Assembly (NCBI RefSeq): GCF_030376605.1
Contig: NZ_JARRAE010000001.1
Location: forward strand, 62,001-126,000
Reading direction: 5' to 3'
DNA length: 64,000 bases
From: Pseudochrobactrum sp. sp1633
GTDB taxonomy: Bacteria; Pseudomonadota; Alphaproteobacteria; Rhizobiales; Rhizobiaceae
The notes beneath the pieces are model-generated. The model did no database searches and was not told the DNA's origin. It was given only the letters and a program-made list of their open reading frames with translations. This document shows positions 43,521 to 52,454 of this stretch, in pieces. Each line of letters starts with the position of its first letter. Position 1 is the first letter of the stretch. A program made the translations under genes and the position numbers.

Positions 43521-45689
43521 ATGGCAAAAACTGCCGATCAGGATCAGCACGATTATCTCACACAGGGCGGTGTTTCAGTTGTGCGCCGCCGTAGTCTGAT
43601 TGATTATAAAACTGCGATCGACAAACGTATCGATGCGCTGGATACACGGCGCGGTGCGGTCTTCTCTTCCAATTATGAATATCCGGGTCGCTATACGCGC
43701 TGGGATACGGCCATTATTGATCCGCCGCTGGTGATTACCTCCAAAGGCCGCACGATGCGTATCGAAGCGTTGAATGCGCGTGGCACGGTTCTGCTCGGGG
43801 CAATCCGTCCTGTCGTTTCGGCTCTGGAAGATGTGACAATTGCCAGTGAAACGGACAATCTGCTCAACCTGATAATTGCTGAACCGACACAGCAATATAT
43901 GGAAGAAGAGCGCTCGCGTATGCCTTCGGTATTTACCGTGCTCCGCGCGATTGTAACGCTGTTCTATTCCGAGGAAGACAGCAATCTCGGCCTTTACGGC
44001 GCCTTCGGTTATGATCTGGCCTTCCAGTTCGAGCCGATTAGCTTCAAGCTGAAACGCCCTGAGGATCAGCGTGATCTGGTGCTGTTTCTGCCGGATGAAA
44101 TTCTGGTGGTTGACCATTATTCAGCAAAAGCGTGGGTGGATTCCTACGATTTCACCGTTGGCAATAAAAAGACAGACGACCTGCCGCGTGAAACACCTGC
44201 CGATGCGTTTAAAGCTGCAAAAAGCACACCGGCGCGCGGCGATCATCAACAGGGCGAATATGCAGCTCTTGTTGAGCGTGCCAAGGAGAGCTTCAAATGC
44301 GGTGATCTTTTTGAAGTTGTACCGGGGCAGATTTTCTATGAAAAATGCGATAATCAGCCGTCAGCCATTTCCCGCAAGCTGAAAAGCATTAATCCGTCGC
44401 CTTATTCGTTCTTCATCAATTTGGGTGAACAGGAATATTTGATCGGTGCCTCACCGGAAATGTTTGTGCGTGTGAACGGACGCCGTATCGAAACATGCCC
44501 GATTTCCGGCACCATCAAACGTGGTGAAGATGCGATTTCAGATTCCGAGCAGATTCTGAAACTGCTCAATTCCAAGAAAGATGAATCCGAGCTAACCATG
44601 TGTTCCGATGTGGATCGCAACGATAAAAGCCGCGTTTGTGAGCCGGAATCGGTGCGCGTGATCGGCCGTCGTCAGATCGAGATGTATTCCCGTCTGATCC
44701 ACACGGTGGATCATATTGAAGGCCGTCTGCGCGATGGTATGGATGCTTTTGACGGTTTCCTCAGTCATGCATGGGCTGTAACGGTAACCGGTGCACCAAA
44801 ACTATGGGCGATGCGCTTCATTGAAGAAAACGAACGCAGCCCACGTGCATGGTATGGTGGTGCGGTCGGGATGATGCATTTCAACGGCGATATGAATACC
44901 GGTCTGACCTTGCGCACCATCCGTATTAAGGATGGTGTAGCGCAGGTGCGGGCAGGGGCGACATTGCTCTATGATTCAAACCCGCAGGAAGAAGAAGCTG
45001 AAACAGAGCTGAAGGCATCTGCGATGCTGACTGCTATCCGTGAAGCGCATATTCAGCCTGAATTGCAGGAAAAGGCGAAATCTATGAAAGCGGGAACCGG
45101 AATCTCCGTTTTGCTGGTGGATCACGAAGATTCATTTGTGCATACGCTGGCCAATTATTTCCGTCAGACTGGTGCAACAGTCGCAACTGTGCGCTCGCCG
45201 GTGAGTGACGAGATTTTTGACCGCTTCAAGCCTGATCTGGTGGTTTTGTCTCCGGGGCCTGGTACGCCGAGCGATTTCGATTGCACCAATACAATCCGAA
45301 AAGCACGCGGCCGTGACTTGCCGGTCTTTGGTGTGTGTCTGGGCTTGCAAGCCTTGACTGAAGCCTATGGCGGCTCCCTGAAACAGCTGGAAATTCCGAT
45401 GCATGGCAAGCCGTCACGCATCAAAATTCTGAAGAATGGTGTGGTTTTCGACGGGCTTGGGCAGGAAGTGACCGTTGGACGTTATCATTCACTCTATGCG
45501 GATAAAGCCACATTGCCGGAAGGTTTTATCATTACGGCTGAGACAGATGATGGCGTGATTATGGGCTTTGAACATGCCAGTGAGCCGGTGACTGCGGTGC
45601 AGTTCCATCCTGAATCGATCATGACGCTCGGCGGTAATGCCGGTATGCAGATGATTGAAAATGTGGTGTCAAAGCTTGTTAAGAAATAA
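43521..45689 (+). CDS. trpE(G): Anthranilate synthase, fused components I and II
   Basis: 722 residues. Makes anthranilate from chorismate and glutamine. TrpE part (about 1-510): [96 protein letters not shown]. TrpG part (about 527-722): [28 protein letters not shown], catalytic Cys in [12 protein letters not shown] (near 605), and His-Glu in [11 protein letters not shown]. The E-G fusion is typical of rhizobia and Brucella. The start follows ACAGGAGCAGGG. Control is by the attenuator upstream. It ends with a strong terminator, so the other trp genes lie elsewhere. Confidence 0.97.
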   Translation: MAKTADQDQHDYLTQGGVSVVRRRSLIDYKTAIDKRIDALDTRRGAVFSSNYEYPGRYTRWDTAIIDPPLVITSKGRTMRIEALNARGTVLLGAIRPVVSALEDVTIASETDNLLNLIIAEPTQQYMEEERSRMPSVFTVLRAIVTLFYSEEDSNLGLYGAFGYDLAFQFEPISFKLKRPEDQRDLVLFLPDEILVVDHYSAKAWVDSYDFTVGNKKTDDLPRETPADAFKAAKSTPARGDHQQGEYAALVERAKESFKCGDLFEVVPGQIFYEKCDNQPSAISRKLKSINPSPYSFFINLGEQEYLIGASPEMFVRVNGRRIETCPISGTIKRGEDAISDSEQILKLLNSKKDESELTMCSDVDRNDKSRVCEPESVRVIGRRQIEMYSRLIHTVDHIEGRLRDGMDAFDGFLSHAWAVTVTGAPKLWAMRFIEENERSPRAWYGGAVGMMHFNGDMNTGLTLRTIRIKDGVAQVRAGATLLYDSNPQEEEAETELKASAMLTAIREAHIQPELQEKAKSMKAGTGISVLLVDHEDSFVHTLANYFRQTGATVATVRSPVSDEIFDRFKPDLVVLSPGPGTPSDFDCTNTIRKARGRDLPVFGVCLGLQALTEAYGGSLKQLEIPMHGKPSRIKILKNGVVFDGLGQEVTVGRYHSLYADKATLPEGFIITAETDDGVIMGFEHASEPVTAVQFHPESIMTLGGNAGMQMIENVVSKLVKK

Positions 45690-45711
45690 GCGTCGCTGAT
45701 GCTTAAAAGTA

Positions 45712-45742
45712 AAGCCGCAGATGAAAATCTGCGGCTTTTTTC
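45712..45742 (+). terminator. Terminator of trpE(G)
   Basis: Perfect 11-pair stem (AAGCCGCAGAT / ATCTGCGGCTT) with loop GAAA, followed by TTTTCTTTTT. Confidence 0.95.
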
Positions 45743-45747
45743 TTTTT

Positions 45748-45846
45748 AGAGCAGTTTCAACTGAAATGTTGAAACTGCTCTAACTTTTTTGTTTAGGCGC
45801 ATTATCCTACGCAAAACCGCTACGCACTTTTGCTGGAATTGCTCTA
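45748..45846. repeat. Rhizobial intergenic repeat with 14-bp inverted repeat
   Basis: AGAGCAGTTTCAAC is repeated inverted as GTTGAAACTGCTCT across TGAAAT, followed by the AGGCGCATTATCC... GCACTTTTGCTGGAATTGCTCT tail common after genes in rhizobia. The right end abuts the CDF stop codon. A degraded relative of the tail is visible near 56971-57010 (CGCAAAAGTTGCGAGCATTTTAGTGG). Confidence 0.7.
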
Positions 45847-46752
45847 AATCCATGCCTCATCGCCGGTGAAGCTCACCGTGATCCAGCGTTGCGGACCTGC
45901 GCCGCCGATTTCCTCTGCAATTTCCTCACGCAGCGCATCCAGCGTTGCGATGGATGCAATCGGGAAATTTGCAGGCAAAACCACATGAATTTCAATAAAG
46001 CGGGCGCGGCCGATCTTGGCGACATAGCTGGCATATTTCTTAAAGCCATGTTTGGCTTTCATACCATCCATAATCTTGCGTACCCGCAAATCCATACGTT
46101 CAGGTGTGACCAGAAGAATCTCTCGAAATGCGCCCATAACAGTTTTGAGCGGCACAAAGATCAGACCGGCAGATAGCACAAGCAGAATGGCCGGATCGAC
46201 ATAGACCGTCCATTTTTCATAAATGCTGCCTTGAAATGCCCATGCCAGACTAAAGGCTATCAGCAAGGCCAGTGTGATCAATGCAGTCATCAGCCAGCTT
46301 TGTGTATCAAGCGTGATGAAATTCGATTTGAGTCTTTTGTTGATTTTGCGCTGATAGGCCATCATCACAAAACAGATGATGCAGACAATAACGGCATAGA
46401 GAATGGCCCAGTCGAAATTCAGCTCTGTGCCGCCTTGTAGCAATGTGCTAATGGCATTGATGAAAGCATAGAGACAGAACAGGATCAGCACGACCCCGTT
46501 GAAAGCCAGCACAAGTGGTTCAATATGCCAGAACCCGTGCTGGAAGCGTCGCGTGCCCTCACTGGTGAGCAGGCGGGCAACAAAAAGCGCCAATATCGAC
46601 ATGGCGGCATCGGTGGATGAAAACATGCCGTCAAATATGACGGCGCTGGAGCCGGAGATTAGTCCGAAAACAATTCCGAATAGTCCGATAAAGATTGTGA
46701 CAAATATTGATCTTCGTAAAATAAGTTGTTCAAAACGTGCAAGTCGTTGCAT
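45844..46752 (-). CDS. Cation diffusion facilitator family protein with atypical metal site
   Basis: About 302 residues, six membrane helices and a soluble C-terminal domain (residues about 210-300). The CDF plan is clear (SAVIFDGMFSSTDAAMSILALFVARLL, RRFQHGFWHIEPLVLAFNG), but the usual metal ligands differ. The helix II site reads FDGMFSSTD rather than SDALxHS-xD, HPYGH is replaced by QHGFWH, and helix V reads LDTQSWLMTA rather than HxxxD. It resembles the COG3965 group. Transported ion uncertain. ATG 46752 was chosen; 46806 would add 18 residues. Divergent from a canonical CDF gene 690 bases away. Confidence 0.75.
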   Translation of the reverse strand: MQRLARFEQLILRRSIFVTIFIGLFGIVFGLISGSSAVIFDGMFSSTDAAMSILALFVARLLTSEGTRRFQHGFWHIEPLVLAFNGVVLILFCLYAFINAISTLLQGGTELNFDWAILYAVIVCIICFVMMAYQRKINKRLKSNFITLDTQSWLMTALITLALLIAFSLAWAFQGSIYEKWTVYVDPAILLVLSAGLIFVPLKTVMGAFREILLVTPERMDLRVRKIMDGMKAKHGFKKYASYVAKIGRARFIEIHVVLPANFPIASIATLDALREEIAEEIGGAGPQRWITVSFTGDEAWI

Positions 46753-47441
46753 TTTAAAAGTACTGCCTTTGTAGAAACAACAGTCAATCAGAAGGCCGGT
46801 AGGCATAAGTATTTTTGCCGGAGAACCGGTTCAGTAAGCTGTTTTTTTGTTTTTAGCATTTTTAATGCGCTGACCCGGACAAATATTGTCTTATTACTGT
46901 TATACGTAAGTTTGGAACGGAGTGTTAAGATGCGCATTTATGCATAGTCACTCTATATATTATTCTTATGAAAATTAAAAGTCACGGCGCTTTCAGCAAT
47001 TTTTAAAAACCATTTCTGACATTCGATATGATTCGTTTTTTGCGTTCTTGCTAAGAGTTTTTTGCAAATGATTTGCAGTTAAAGTGACTTTAAGCTTCTG
47101 AATTTGCTGATTTATTGCTTAAGGGGGCGTGAGTGAAAATCAGTTGCAACTAGGCTCTGGAATCTTGCTGAAAATGACAGGTTTACTGCATTAGTGTTTT
47201 TGAAATTGTCGGTTTTGAGCTAAAGAAAATTAAGAATTGAGAGCGGTTCAGTCGATCCGATGTGAGCATATCCCGCTCCGGAATGAATTTCATGAAAACG
47301 GCATGCATGTTCGGGATGTCAGACCCCGCAGGCCGCCGGATAATTTGTAATACAGCATAATTTGAAATCACATATTTCTCTGACCGGATATTCGTGAAGC
47401 CGGCAGAATTGATTATGTGAGATAATGTAAAAGGTTTGGAT
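46753..47441. other. Divergent region between two CDF genes with two adjacent palindromes
   Basis: No gene seen in about 690 bases of AT-rich sequence. It contains two perfect odd palindromes side by side: TGCAAATGATTTGCA (47063-47077) and TTAAAGTGACTTTAA (47079-47093), each 7 bp around a central G, with centres 16 bases apart. They could be operators for the flanking transporter genes. Confidence 0.45.
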
Positions 47442-48350
47442 ATGGATGCTAATCTGAGAATCCGGCGGCTGGCCACATGGACAATACCGGTATCTATCGG
47501 AGTGATGGCGCTTAAATATCTGGCCTATCTTTTGACCGGTTCGGTGGCACTTTATTCCGATGCGCTTGAATCGATAGTGAATGTGATTGCTGCAGTCGGG
47601 GCATGGTGGGCGATCAGTGTCAGCCTAATGCCGGCTGACAATAATCATCCCTACGGGCACCATAAGGCCGAATATCTCTCGGCTGTTGTTGAAGGTGTGC
47701 TGATTGTTGTGGCTGCCTTGCTGATTGTTCGTGAGGCGTGGAGTGCCCTAGATAATCCGCGCACATTGGATGAGCCGTGGCTGGGCTTGGGCATCAATCT
47801 GATTGCCGGTGTCATTAATATGTTTTGGGCGGGGTTACTGATCCGCGTAGGCCGTGCTGCGAAATCACCGGCTTTGCTGGCTGATGGCAAGCATATCATG
47901 ACGGATGTCGTGACGTCCGCAGGCGTACTGGTTGGTCTGGTTGCCGCGATTGTCACCGGCTGGTCAATCCTTGATCCGATATTGGCGATTATTGTTGCGC
48001 TGAATATTCTCTGGCAGGGCTGGCATGTCATCAATGCTTCTGTGCAGGGGCTGATGGATGTGGGGGTTGAGCCTGTCGAGGAAATGCAGATCCGTGATAT
48101 TATTTCCACCAATGCGGAAGGGGCGATTGAGGTGCATGACCTCAAAACCCGCATTGCCGGACGTGTCACTTTTATCGAGTTTCATCTGGTTGTCGCGGCC
48201 GATATGACCGTTGGTGAATCGCATATTATTTGCGACCGGATTGAAGATGCGTTGCATGAAAAAATTGATAATTCACGGGTTGTGATTCATGTTGAGCCTG
48301 AGGATGAGGCAAAACTTCCACCGGGAACTGCGGCTGTTCCTTTCGCGTGA
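47442..48350 (+). CDS. Cation diffusion facilitator (zinc/iron/manganese exporter type)
   Basis: 302 residues from ATG 47442, with AAAGG upstream. Canonical CDF metal-site residues: SDALES (residues about 39-44), NHPYGHHKAE (about 67-76), and DGKHIMTDVVTS (about 149-160), giving the DxxxD/HxxxD-type tetrahedral site. The C-terminal cytoplasmic domain holds EVHDLKTRIAGRVTFIEFHLVV and HVEPEDE. It should export Zn2+ or related divalent cations by proton antiport. Its exact metal cannot be read. It has its own terminator. Confidence 0.9.
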   Translation: MDANLRIRRLATWTIPVSIGVMALKYLAYLLTGSVALYSDALESIVNVIAAVGAWWAISVSLMPADNNHPYGHHKAEYLSAVVEGVLIVVAALLIVREAWSALDNPRTLDEPWLGLGINLIAGVINMFWAGLLIRVGRAAKSPALLADGKHIMTDVVTSAGVLVGLVAAIVTGWSILDPILAIIVALNILWQGWHVINASVQGLMDVGVEPVEEMQIRDIISTNAEGAIEVHDLKTRIAGRVTFIEFHLVVAADMTVGESHIICDRIEDALHEKIDNSRVVIHVEPEDEAKLPPGTAAVPFA

Positions 48351-48380
48351 CGTAAGTTTAACACATTGATTTTTAATTAT

Positions 48381-48420
48381 AAAAACACTGTCATGCAAAT
48401 GCGCATGGCAGTGTTTTTAT
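48381..48420 (+). terminator. Terminator of the canonical CDF gene
   Basis: AAAAACACTGTCATGC pairs with GCATGGCAGTGTTTTT (16 positions, one G-U), loop AAATGC, then TATTTTTC. Confidence 0.92.
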
Positions 48421-48504
48421 TTTTCTCTGAATATCGCTGTAATTTTATTTCGTTTAGGCGGAAATCTATTGCAACTTGTTATCAGGGCGTATAGCATTTG
48501 CCCC

Positions 48505-48642
48505 ATGAACAACGCGCATCATCATACCAGCTCTTTTGTGAGCTTCGGAGCAGATCAGGGCTTTGCCGCCGCTGAATCTTGCGCGCGTCCACTCTCGCTT
48601 CTACTTCTACTCGGCCTTAGCGGCGATCGCCGGGCTCATTGA
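48505..48642 (+). CDS. leuL: leu leader peptide (candidate LeuL)
   Basis: 45 codons with a late run PLSLLLLLGL (seven Leu among nine residues, about 30-38), then stop TGA at 48640. It lies 173 bases before leuA on the same strand, the expected place for a leucine-sensing leader. No Shine-Dalgarno is visible; a TTGCAA (48469-48474), 17-base spacer, TAGCAT (48492-48497) promoter would start RNA at or one base before the ATG, so it is probably leaderless, like trpL. The N-terminal half (HHHTSSFVSFGADQGFAAAES) is unusually long for a leader. Leu codons include CTC, CTT and CTA. Confidence 0.75.
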   Translation: MNNAHHHTSSFVSFGADQGFAAAESCARPLSLLLLLGLSGDRRAH

Positions 48643-48690
48643 TTGGAGCGTCCGGCGGTCGTACAGAGCCGTCAGACTCATGCTCCTGTC
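48616..48690 (+). promoter_or_regulatory. Folding region downstream of the leu leader's Leu codons
   Basis: Several alternative stems are visible: CGGCGATCGCCG (48621-48632); GCTC (48635-48638) with GAGC (48646-48649); and GGAGC (48645-48649) with GCTCC, near 48681-48685. The last two share bases and so exclude each other. No U-tract follows, so control may be Rho-dependent or act at another level. The structure assignment is tentative. Confidence 0.4.
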
Positions 48691-48815
48691 AAAGAATCCG
48701 ATTAGATTGTGCCCGTAGCTTCTGCATATTCGTTTTGTGAATTGAGCAGACAGGGTTTGTTTAAGCAGCTTGTTATTGAATGAATAACAGTTGCTATGGC
48801 TGATGAGAAATTACG

Positions 48816-50522
48816 ATGACCATTATTACTTCCGCTTCAAAACCTGCCCGTAAAGGTATGCCGATTGCGGCAGAAAAATATACTCCGTTCAGAACCACAG
48901 TTCTGCAGGATCGCCAGTGGCCTTCAAAAATGATCGAAAAGGCACCGATCTGGTGTTCGGTTGATTTGCGTGATGGTAATCAGGCATTGGTTGACCCGAT
49001 GGGGCATGACCGTAAAGCGCGTATGTTCCAGCTGTTGCTGGATATGGGCTTTCCGGAAATTGAAATCGGTTTTCCGTCGGCTTCCCAGACAGATTTTGAC
49101 TTCTGCCGCTGGTGCATCGAGCAGGGCAATGTGCCGGATGAGGTGGATTTACAGGTGCTGGTGCAGTGCCGTCCGGAGCTGATTACCCGTACTTTTGAAT
49201 CGCTGGAAGGCGCGAAGAGCCCGATCATTCATTTCTACAACTCTACCAGCGAATTGCAGCGCCGCGTGGTGTTTGGCAAGGATGTGGCAGGGATTAAGCA
49301 AATTGCCACCGATGCCGCCAAGATGATTATGGATATGGCTGCGAAGGCTGGCGGCGGCTATCGTTTCCAGTATTCGCCGGAAAGCTTTACCGGCACTGAA
49401 CTGGAAGTGGCGCTGGAAATTTGTAATGCAGTCGCGGAAATCGTGCAGCCGACAGCTGAAAATAAGCTGATCCTCAACCTGCCGTCCACTGTGGAAATGA
49501 ACACCCCGAATGTTTATGCCGATCAGATTGAATGGATGTGCCGCAATCTGGATAATCGTGAAAATCTGATTATCTCCCTGCATCCGCATAATGACCGCGG
49601 TACAGGTATTGCCGCGACTGAGCTGGGCCTGATGGCCGGTGCCGACCGTGTTGAAGGCACTTTGTTCGGCAATGGCGAGCGCACCGGTAACGTCGATCTG
49701 GTAACGCTGGCACTGAACATGTTCACGCAAGGTATTGATCCTGAACTGGATTGTTCAGATATCAACCGCATGAAGGAAGTTTACGAATATTCTAACCAGC
49801 TGGTTATTCCTGAGCGTCATCCTTATGTGGGCGAACTGGTTTATACTGCTTTCTCCGGCTCGCATCAGGATGCGATTAACAAGGGTATGAAAGCTAAGAA
49901 AGGCGCGAACACGCCGACATGGGAAGTGCCTTATCTGCCGATTGACCCGCAGGATGTTGGCCGTTCTTATGAAGCGATCATCCGTATCAATTCCCAGTCT
50001 GGTAAGGGCGGCATCGCTTATATTCTGCAGCAGGATTATGGTCTGAATATTCCGCGCAAGATGCAGGTGGAATTCCGCGAGATCATTCAGCAGATTACTG
50101 ATGATGAAGGCAAGGAATTGCAGGCGCAGCGTATTTATGAAGAGTTCAAAAAGTCCTATGTGAGCCAGCCAGGTTCCCGTCTGGAATTTGTTGATCATCA
50201 CACTTTTGCTGATCCGGAGAATAAAACGATCCGTATTATGCAGGCGGAAATCATTGATAATGGTGTGACGAAGACGATTGAAGGGCGCGGTACAGGTCCG
50301 GTAGACGGCTTTATTGATGCGCTTTCCAAGCATATCGGCATTGATATTTCTGTTGCTGATTATTCGGAACACTCATTGCAGCGCGGTTCTGATGCTTCGG
50401 CGATCAGCTATGTGGAGCTTTCGCATCCTCAGGGAGCGGTGTTTGGTGTGGGTGTGAACCATAATATCGTTACCTCGTCACTGGCGGCGATCGTTTCTGC
50501 GACCAACCGCCTGATTAAATAA
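48816..50522 (+). CDS. leuA: 2-isopropylmalate synthase (class II LeuA)
   Basis: 568 residues of the longer LeuA type that also occurs in actinobacteria and yeast. Condenses acetyl-CoA with 2-oxoisovalerate in leucine synthesis. Catalytic TIM barrel: WCSVDLRDGNQALVDPMG (residues about 46-63), FPEIEIGFPSASQTDFDF, FQYSPESFTGTELEVALE, LNLPSTVEMNTPNVYADQIEW, ISLHPHNDRGTGIAATELGLMAGADRVEGTLFGNGERTGNVDLVT (metal His-x-His and GNGERTGN). The C-terminal leucine-binding regulatory domain runs from about residue 430. The upstream leader suggests added control by leucine supply. It ends with a strong terminator. Confidence 0.96.
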   Translation: MTIITSASKPARKGMPIAAEKYTPFRTTVLQDRQWPSKMIEKAPIWCSVDLRDGNQALVDPMGHDRKARMFQLLLDMGFPEIEIGFPSASQTDFDFCRWCIEQGNVPDEVDLQVLVQCRPELITRTFESLEGAKSPIIHFYNSTSELQRRVVFGKDVAGIKQIATDAAKMIMDMAAKAGGGYRFQYSPESFTGTELEVALEICNAVAEIVQPTAENKLILNLPSTVEMNTPNVYADQIEWMCRNLDNRENLIISLHPHNDRGTGIAATELGLMAGADRVEGTLFGNGERTGNVDLVTLALNMFTQGIDPELDCSDINRMKEVYEYSNQLVIPERHPYVGELVYTAFSGSHQDAINKGMKAKKGANTPTWEVPYLPIDPQDVGRSYEAIIRINSQSGKGGIAYILQQDYGLNIPRKMQVEFREIIQQITDDEGKELQAQRIYEEFKKSYVSQPGSRLEFVDHHTFADPENKTIRIMQAEIIDNGVTKTIEGRGTGPVDGFIDALSKHIGIDISVADYSEHSLQRGSDASAISYVELSHPQGAVFGVGVNHNIVTSSLAAIVSATNRLIK

Positions 50523-50543
50523 GAAAATCATTGCAGATTGATA

Positions 50544-50581
50544 AAAGGCCTGAAACCACATGGTTTCAGGCCTTTTTCTTT
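50544..50581 (+). terminator. Terminator of leuA
   Basis: AAAGGCCTGAAACCA / TGGTTTCAGGCCTTT with CA between (a real loop of four or more bases), then TTCTTTTC. Confidence 0.93.
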
Positions 50582-50657
50582 TCAAATACCTGCGAAAGCC
50601 ATAAAATCGCCATGCATGATATTGTCTGTAAAAGGAACAAACTGAAAAGGCGGCGGC

Positions 50658-51329
50658 ATGAATAAAAACGAGGATCAATTCATTGCATCGCCGTCTGAAG
50701 CAGATGCAATGCAACCTGCGGAGCATGGTAATGGTCACGAGCGGCTGAAATCAGCAATTAGGCAGATAAAATCTGCTCAGGCTGACCGGATGGATAGTAT
50801 TTCGGATATCAGAGAAACGGATATTGCCCGTCTTGAATTGTTGTTGCAGGACTTGCAGCCGGTTTTTGATGCTGTGCCTGCAGAGGATGAGCAATGGGAC
50901 TTCTGTCTGAACAGAGGTATGCAGCCGCGTTTATGGCTGGATGCCAGTGCCTTTGTGATGATTGCAAAAGACCGGCGCAGTTATCGTTTTGTGCGCGATA
51001 CCCGTCTGGGACGGATTATTCTAGCCGATAATAAAGACATCAAGGTCATCTCAAATGCTGTGACCCGCTATATTGCTTCGCGCATTCTTGAGCGTGAGCG
51101 GTTGATGGATGACTGCAAGCTTGAAGCACCACCCGCAGCAGCGGAAAAGAATGAAGCCGCTGATAGCGTAGCAACAGAGAATACCGGTGCAGTATCATCT
51201 GATAATGCACCGCTGATGAAACTGCTGTGGTTTGCGGGAGGTGCTTTGCTTGGTGCCGTGGCGCTAATTTTGCTGCTGCGCTTTTACGGGTTCACTCTGC
51301 CAATGCTGCCGGATCTGATGAACCGCTGA
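50658..51329 (+). CDS. Hypothetical membrane-anchored protein
   Basis: 223 residues with no family I recognise. An acidic N-terminal stretch of about 35 residues; a helical part with RMDSISDIRETDIARLELLLQDLQPVFDAVPAEDEQWDFCLNRGMQPRLWLDASAFVMIAKDRRSYRFVRD, split between residues about 45 and 110; an Ala/Glu-rich linker (about 155-185); and one C-terminal transmembrane helix (LLWFAGGALLGAVALILLLRFYG, about 192-212). This is a tail-anchored layout with the N-terminal part in the cytoplasm. The stop overlaps the convergent metallophosphoesterase gene by 38 bases. Confidence 0.75.
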   Translation: MNKNEDQFIASPSEADAMQPAEHGNGHERLKSAIRQIKSAQADRMDSISDIRETDIARLELLLQDLQPVFDAVPAEDEQWDFCLNRGMQPRLWLDASAFVMIAKDRRSYRFVRDTRLGRIILADNKDIKVISNAVTRYIASRILERERLMDDCKLEAPPAAAEKNEAADSVATENTGAVSSDNAPLMKLLWFAGGALLGAVALILLLRFYGFTLPMLPDLMNR

Positions 51330-52269
51330 TTTGCGGCGCTGATCTGCCAAGCATCAGCACTTGCTCACTAATCAGCTGCACCTCGGTATTTTCACTGGTA
51401 AAGCCATATTGCTGCCAAAGGCACTGCCAGCTAAGCGGCTGCTCTGCCGGAGCAATGGAAAACAGATTATAGCGCGCAGGCGGCTTGCGGCCTTCATGGC
51501 CAACCGGATAGGGCGCCTGACTGGCGGACGGCACGCAGATCACCGGCACCGCGCCATGCGGCGAAGCAATTTCATTATAAGTTGCCAGATGGGTGTGCCC
51601 GTGCAGCACAAGCTCAGCACCGGCTTCTCTGATAATTTTTTGAAAACGGCCAATGCCGAACAACCGCTTATAGGCAGGCGTTGCGTTGCGCACCGGCGGA
51701 TGGTGGATCAGAACCACGCGGCACAGACCTTTTTCACCGGTCTCCGTCAGCATCTTTTTCAGCCGTGCTGCCTGTGCAGGCAAAAAATCACCGCTGGCCA
51801 TGAAGGGGCCGGTGGCGCGAGCCGAACTGACGCCAATAATAGCAACGCCGTCACGTTCTCTCAGATAGGGAAATTGCGGACGTTTATTGTGATTATCAAT
51901 GCCGTCACCGCGCATCCACGGTTCCCAGCTGCAGCAGGATTTTTCCAGAGCACCCGGTACATAGGCATCGTGATTGCCCGGCACAAAAGATACGTCCTGC
52001 GACGAACCAAGTTGTTTCAGCCAGTTATATCCGTTGTCAATCTCGAGGTTGAGCGCCAGATTCACCAGATCGCCGGTGACAGCAATATGATCGGGAGCGC
52101 GGGCTTTCAAATCTGTAATGAGATTGTTCAGTACCCAGTCATGCAAGGCATCTTTACGATGACGTTTCCAGTTAATATAGCCGGTGATACGTTTCGAGGC
52201 CAGCTCACGCAGGCGTACCTGCGGTAAAGGCGACAGATGAATATCCGAGATATGGGCAAGTCTGAACAT
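51292..52269 (-). CDS. Metallophosphoesterase (calcineurin-like)
   Basis: 325 residues from ATG 52269 (52314 is an alternative). The dinuclear metal ligands are in order: HISDIHLS (D-x-H, residues about 6-9), ITGDLVNLALN (GD), FVPGNHDAYVPG (GNHD), VLIHHPPV (His) and VLHGHTHLATYN (GH-x-H). It probably hydrolyses phosphodiesters, perhaps nucleotides. Relatives include cyclic-nucleotide phosphodiesterases and LpxH-like enzymes. There is no operon partner, and the 3' end overlaps the convergent hypothetical gene. Confidence 0.88.
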   Translation of the reverse strand: MFRLAHISDIHLSPLPQVRLRELASKRITGYINWKRHRKDALHDWVLNNLITDLKARAPDHIAVTGDLVNLALNLEIDNGYNWLKQLGSSQDVSFVPGNHDAYVPGALEKSCCSWEPWMRGDGIDNHNKRPQFPYLRERDGVAIIGVSSARATGPFMASGDFLPAQAARLKKMLTETGEKGLCRVVLIHHPPVRNATPAYKRLFGIGRFQKIIREAGAELVLHGHTHLATYNEIASPHGAVPVICVPSASQAPYPVGHEGRKPPARYNLFSIAPAEQPLSWQCLWQQYGFTSENTEVQLISEQVLMLGRSAPQISGSSDPAALAE

Positions 52270-52454
52270 TGGCGAAGATTTAGCCTTCAGCCGCGCATAG
52301 TCAATAAAAAACACGCAGCATAAGATGTGTGATGCACGAAAACTCTGTGCTTCCTGTAAAAAGTCTCAATTGACAGGACACAAATCCGCTATTCTTATAG
52401 CCGTGCGACTGGCGATTTTCGCTTTTGCCTCAACTGCTTAAGTAAAGACAATTT

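Noticed and set aside
51361-52227. A 288-codon plus-strand frame over the metallophosphoesterase gene
   Set aside because: Antisense to a gene with all five metal motifs; composition is unlike a folded protein and there is no ribosome site.
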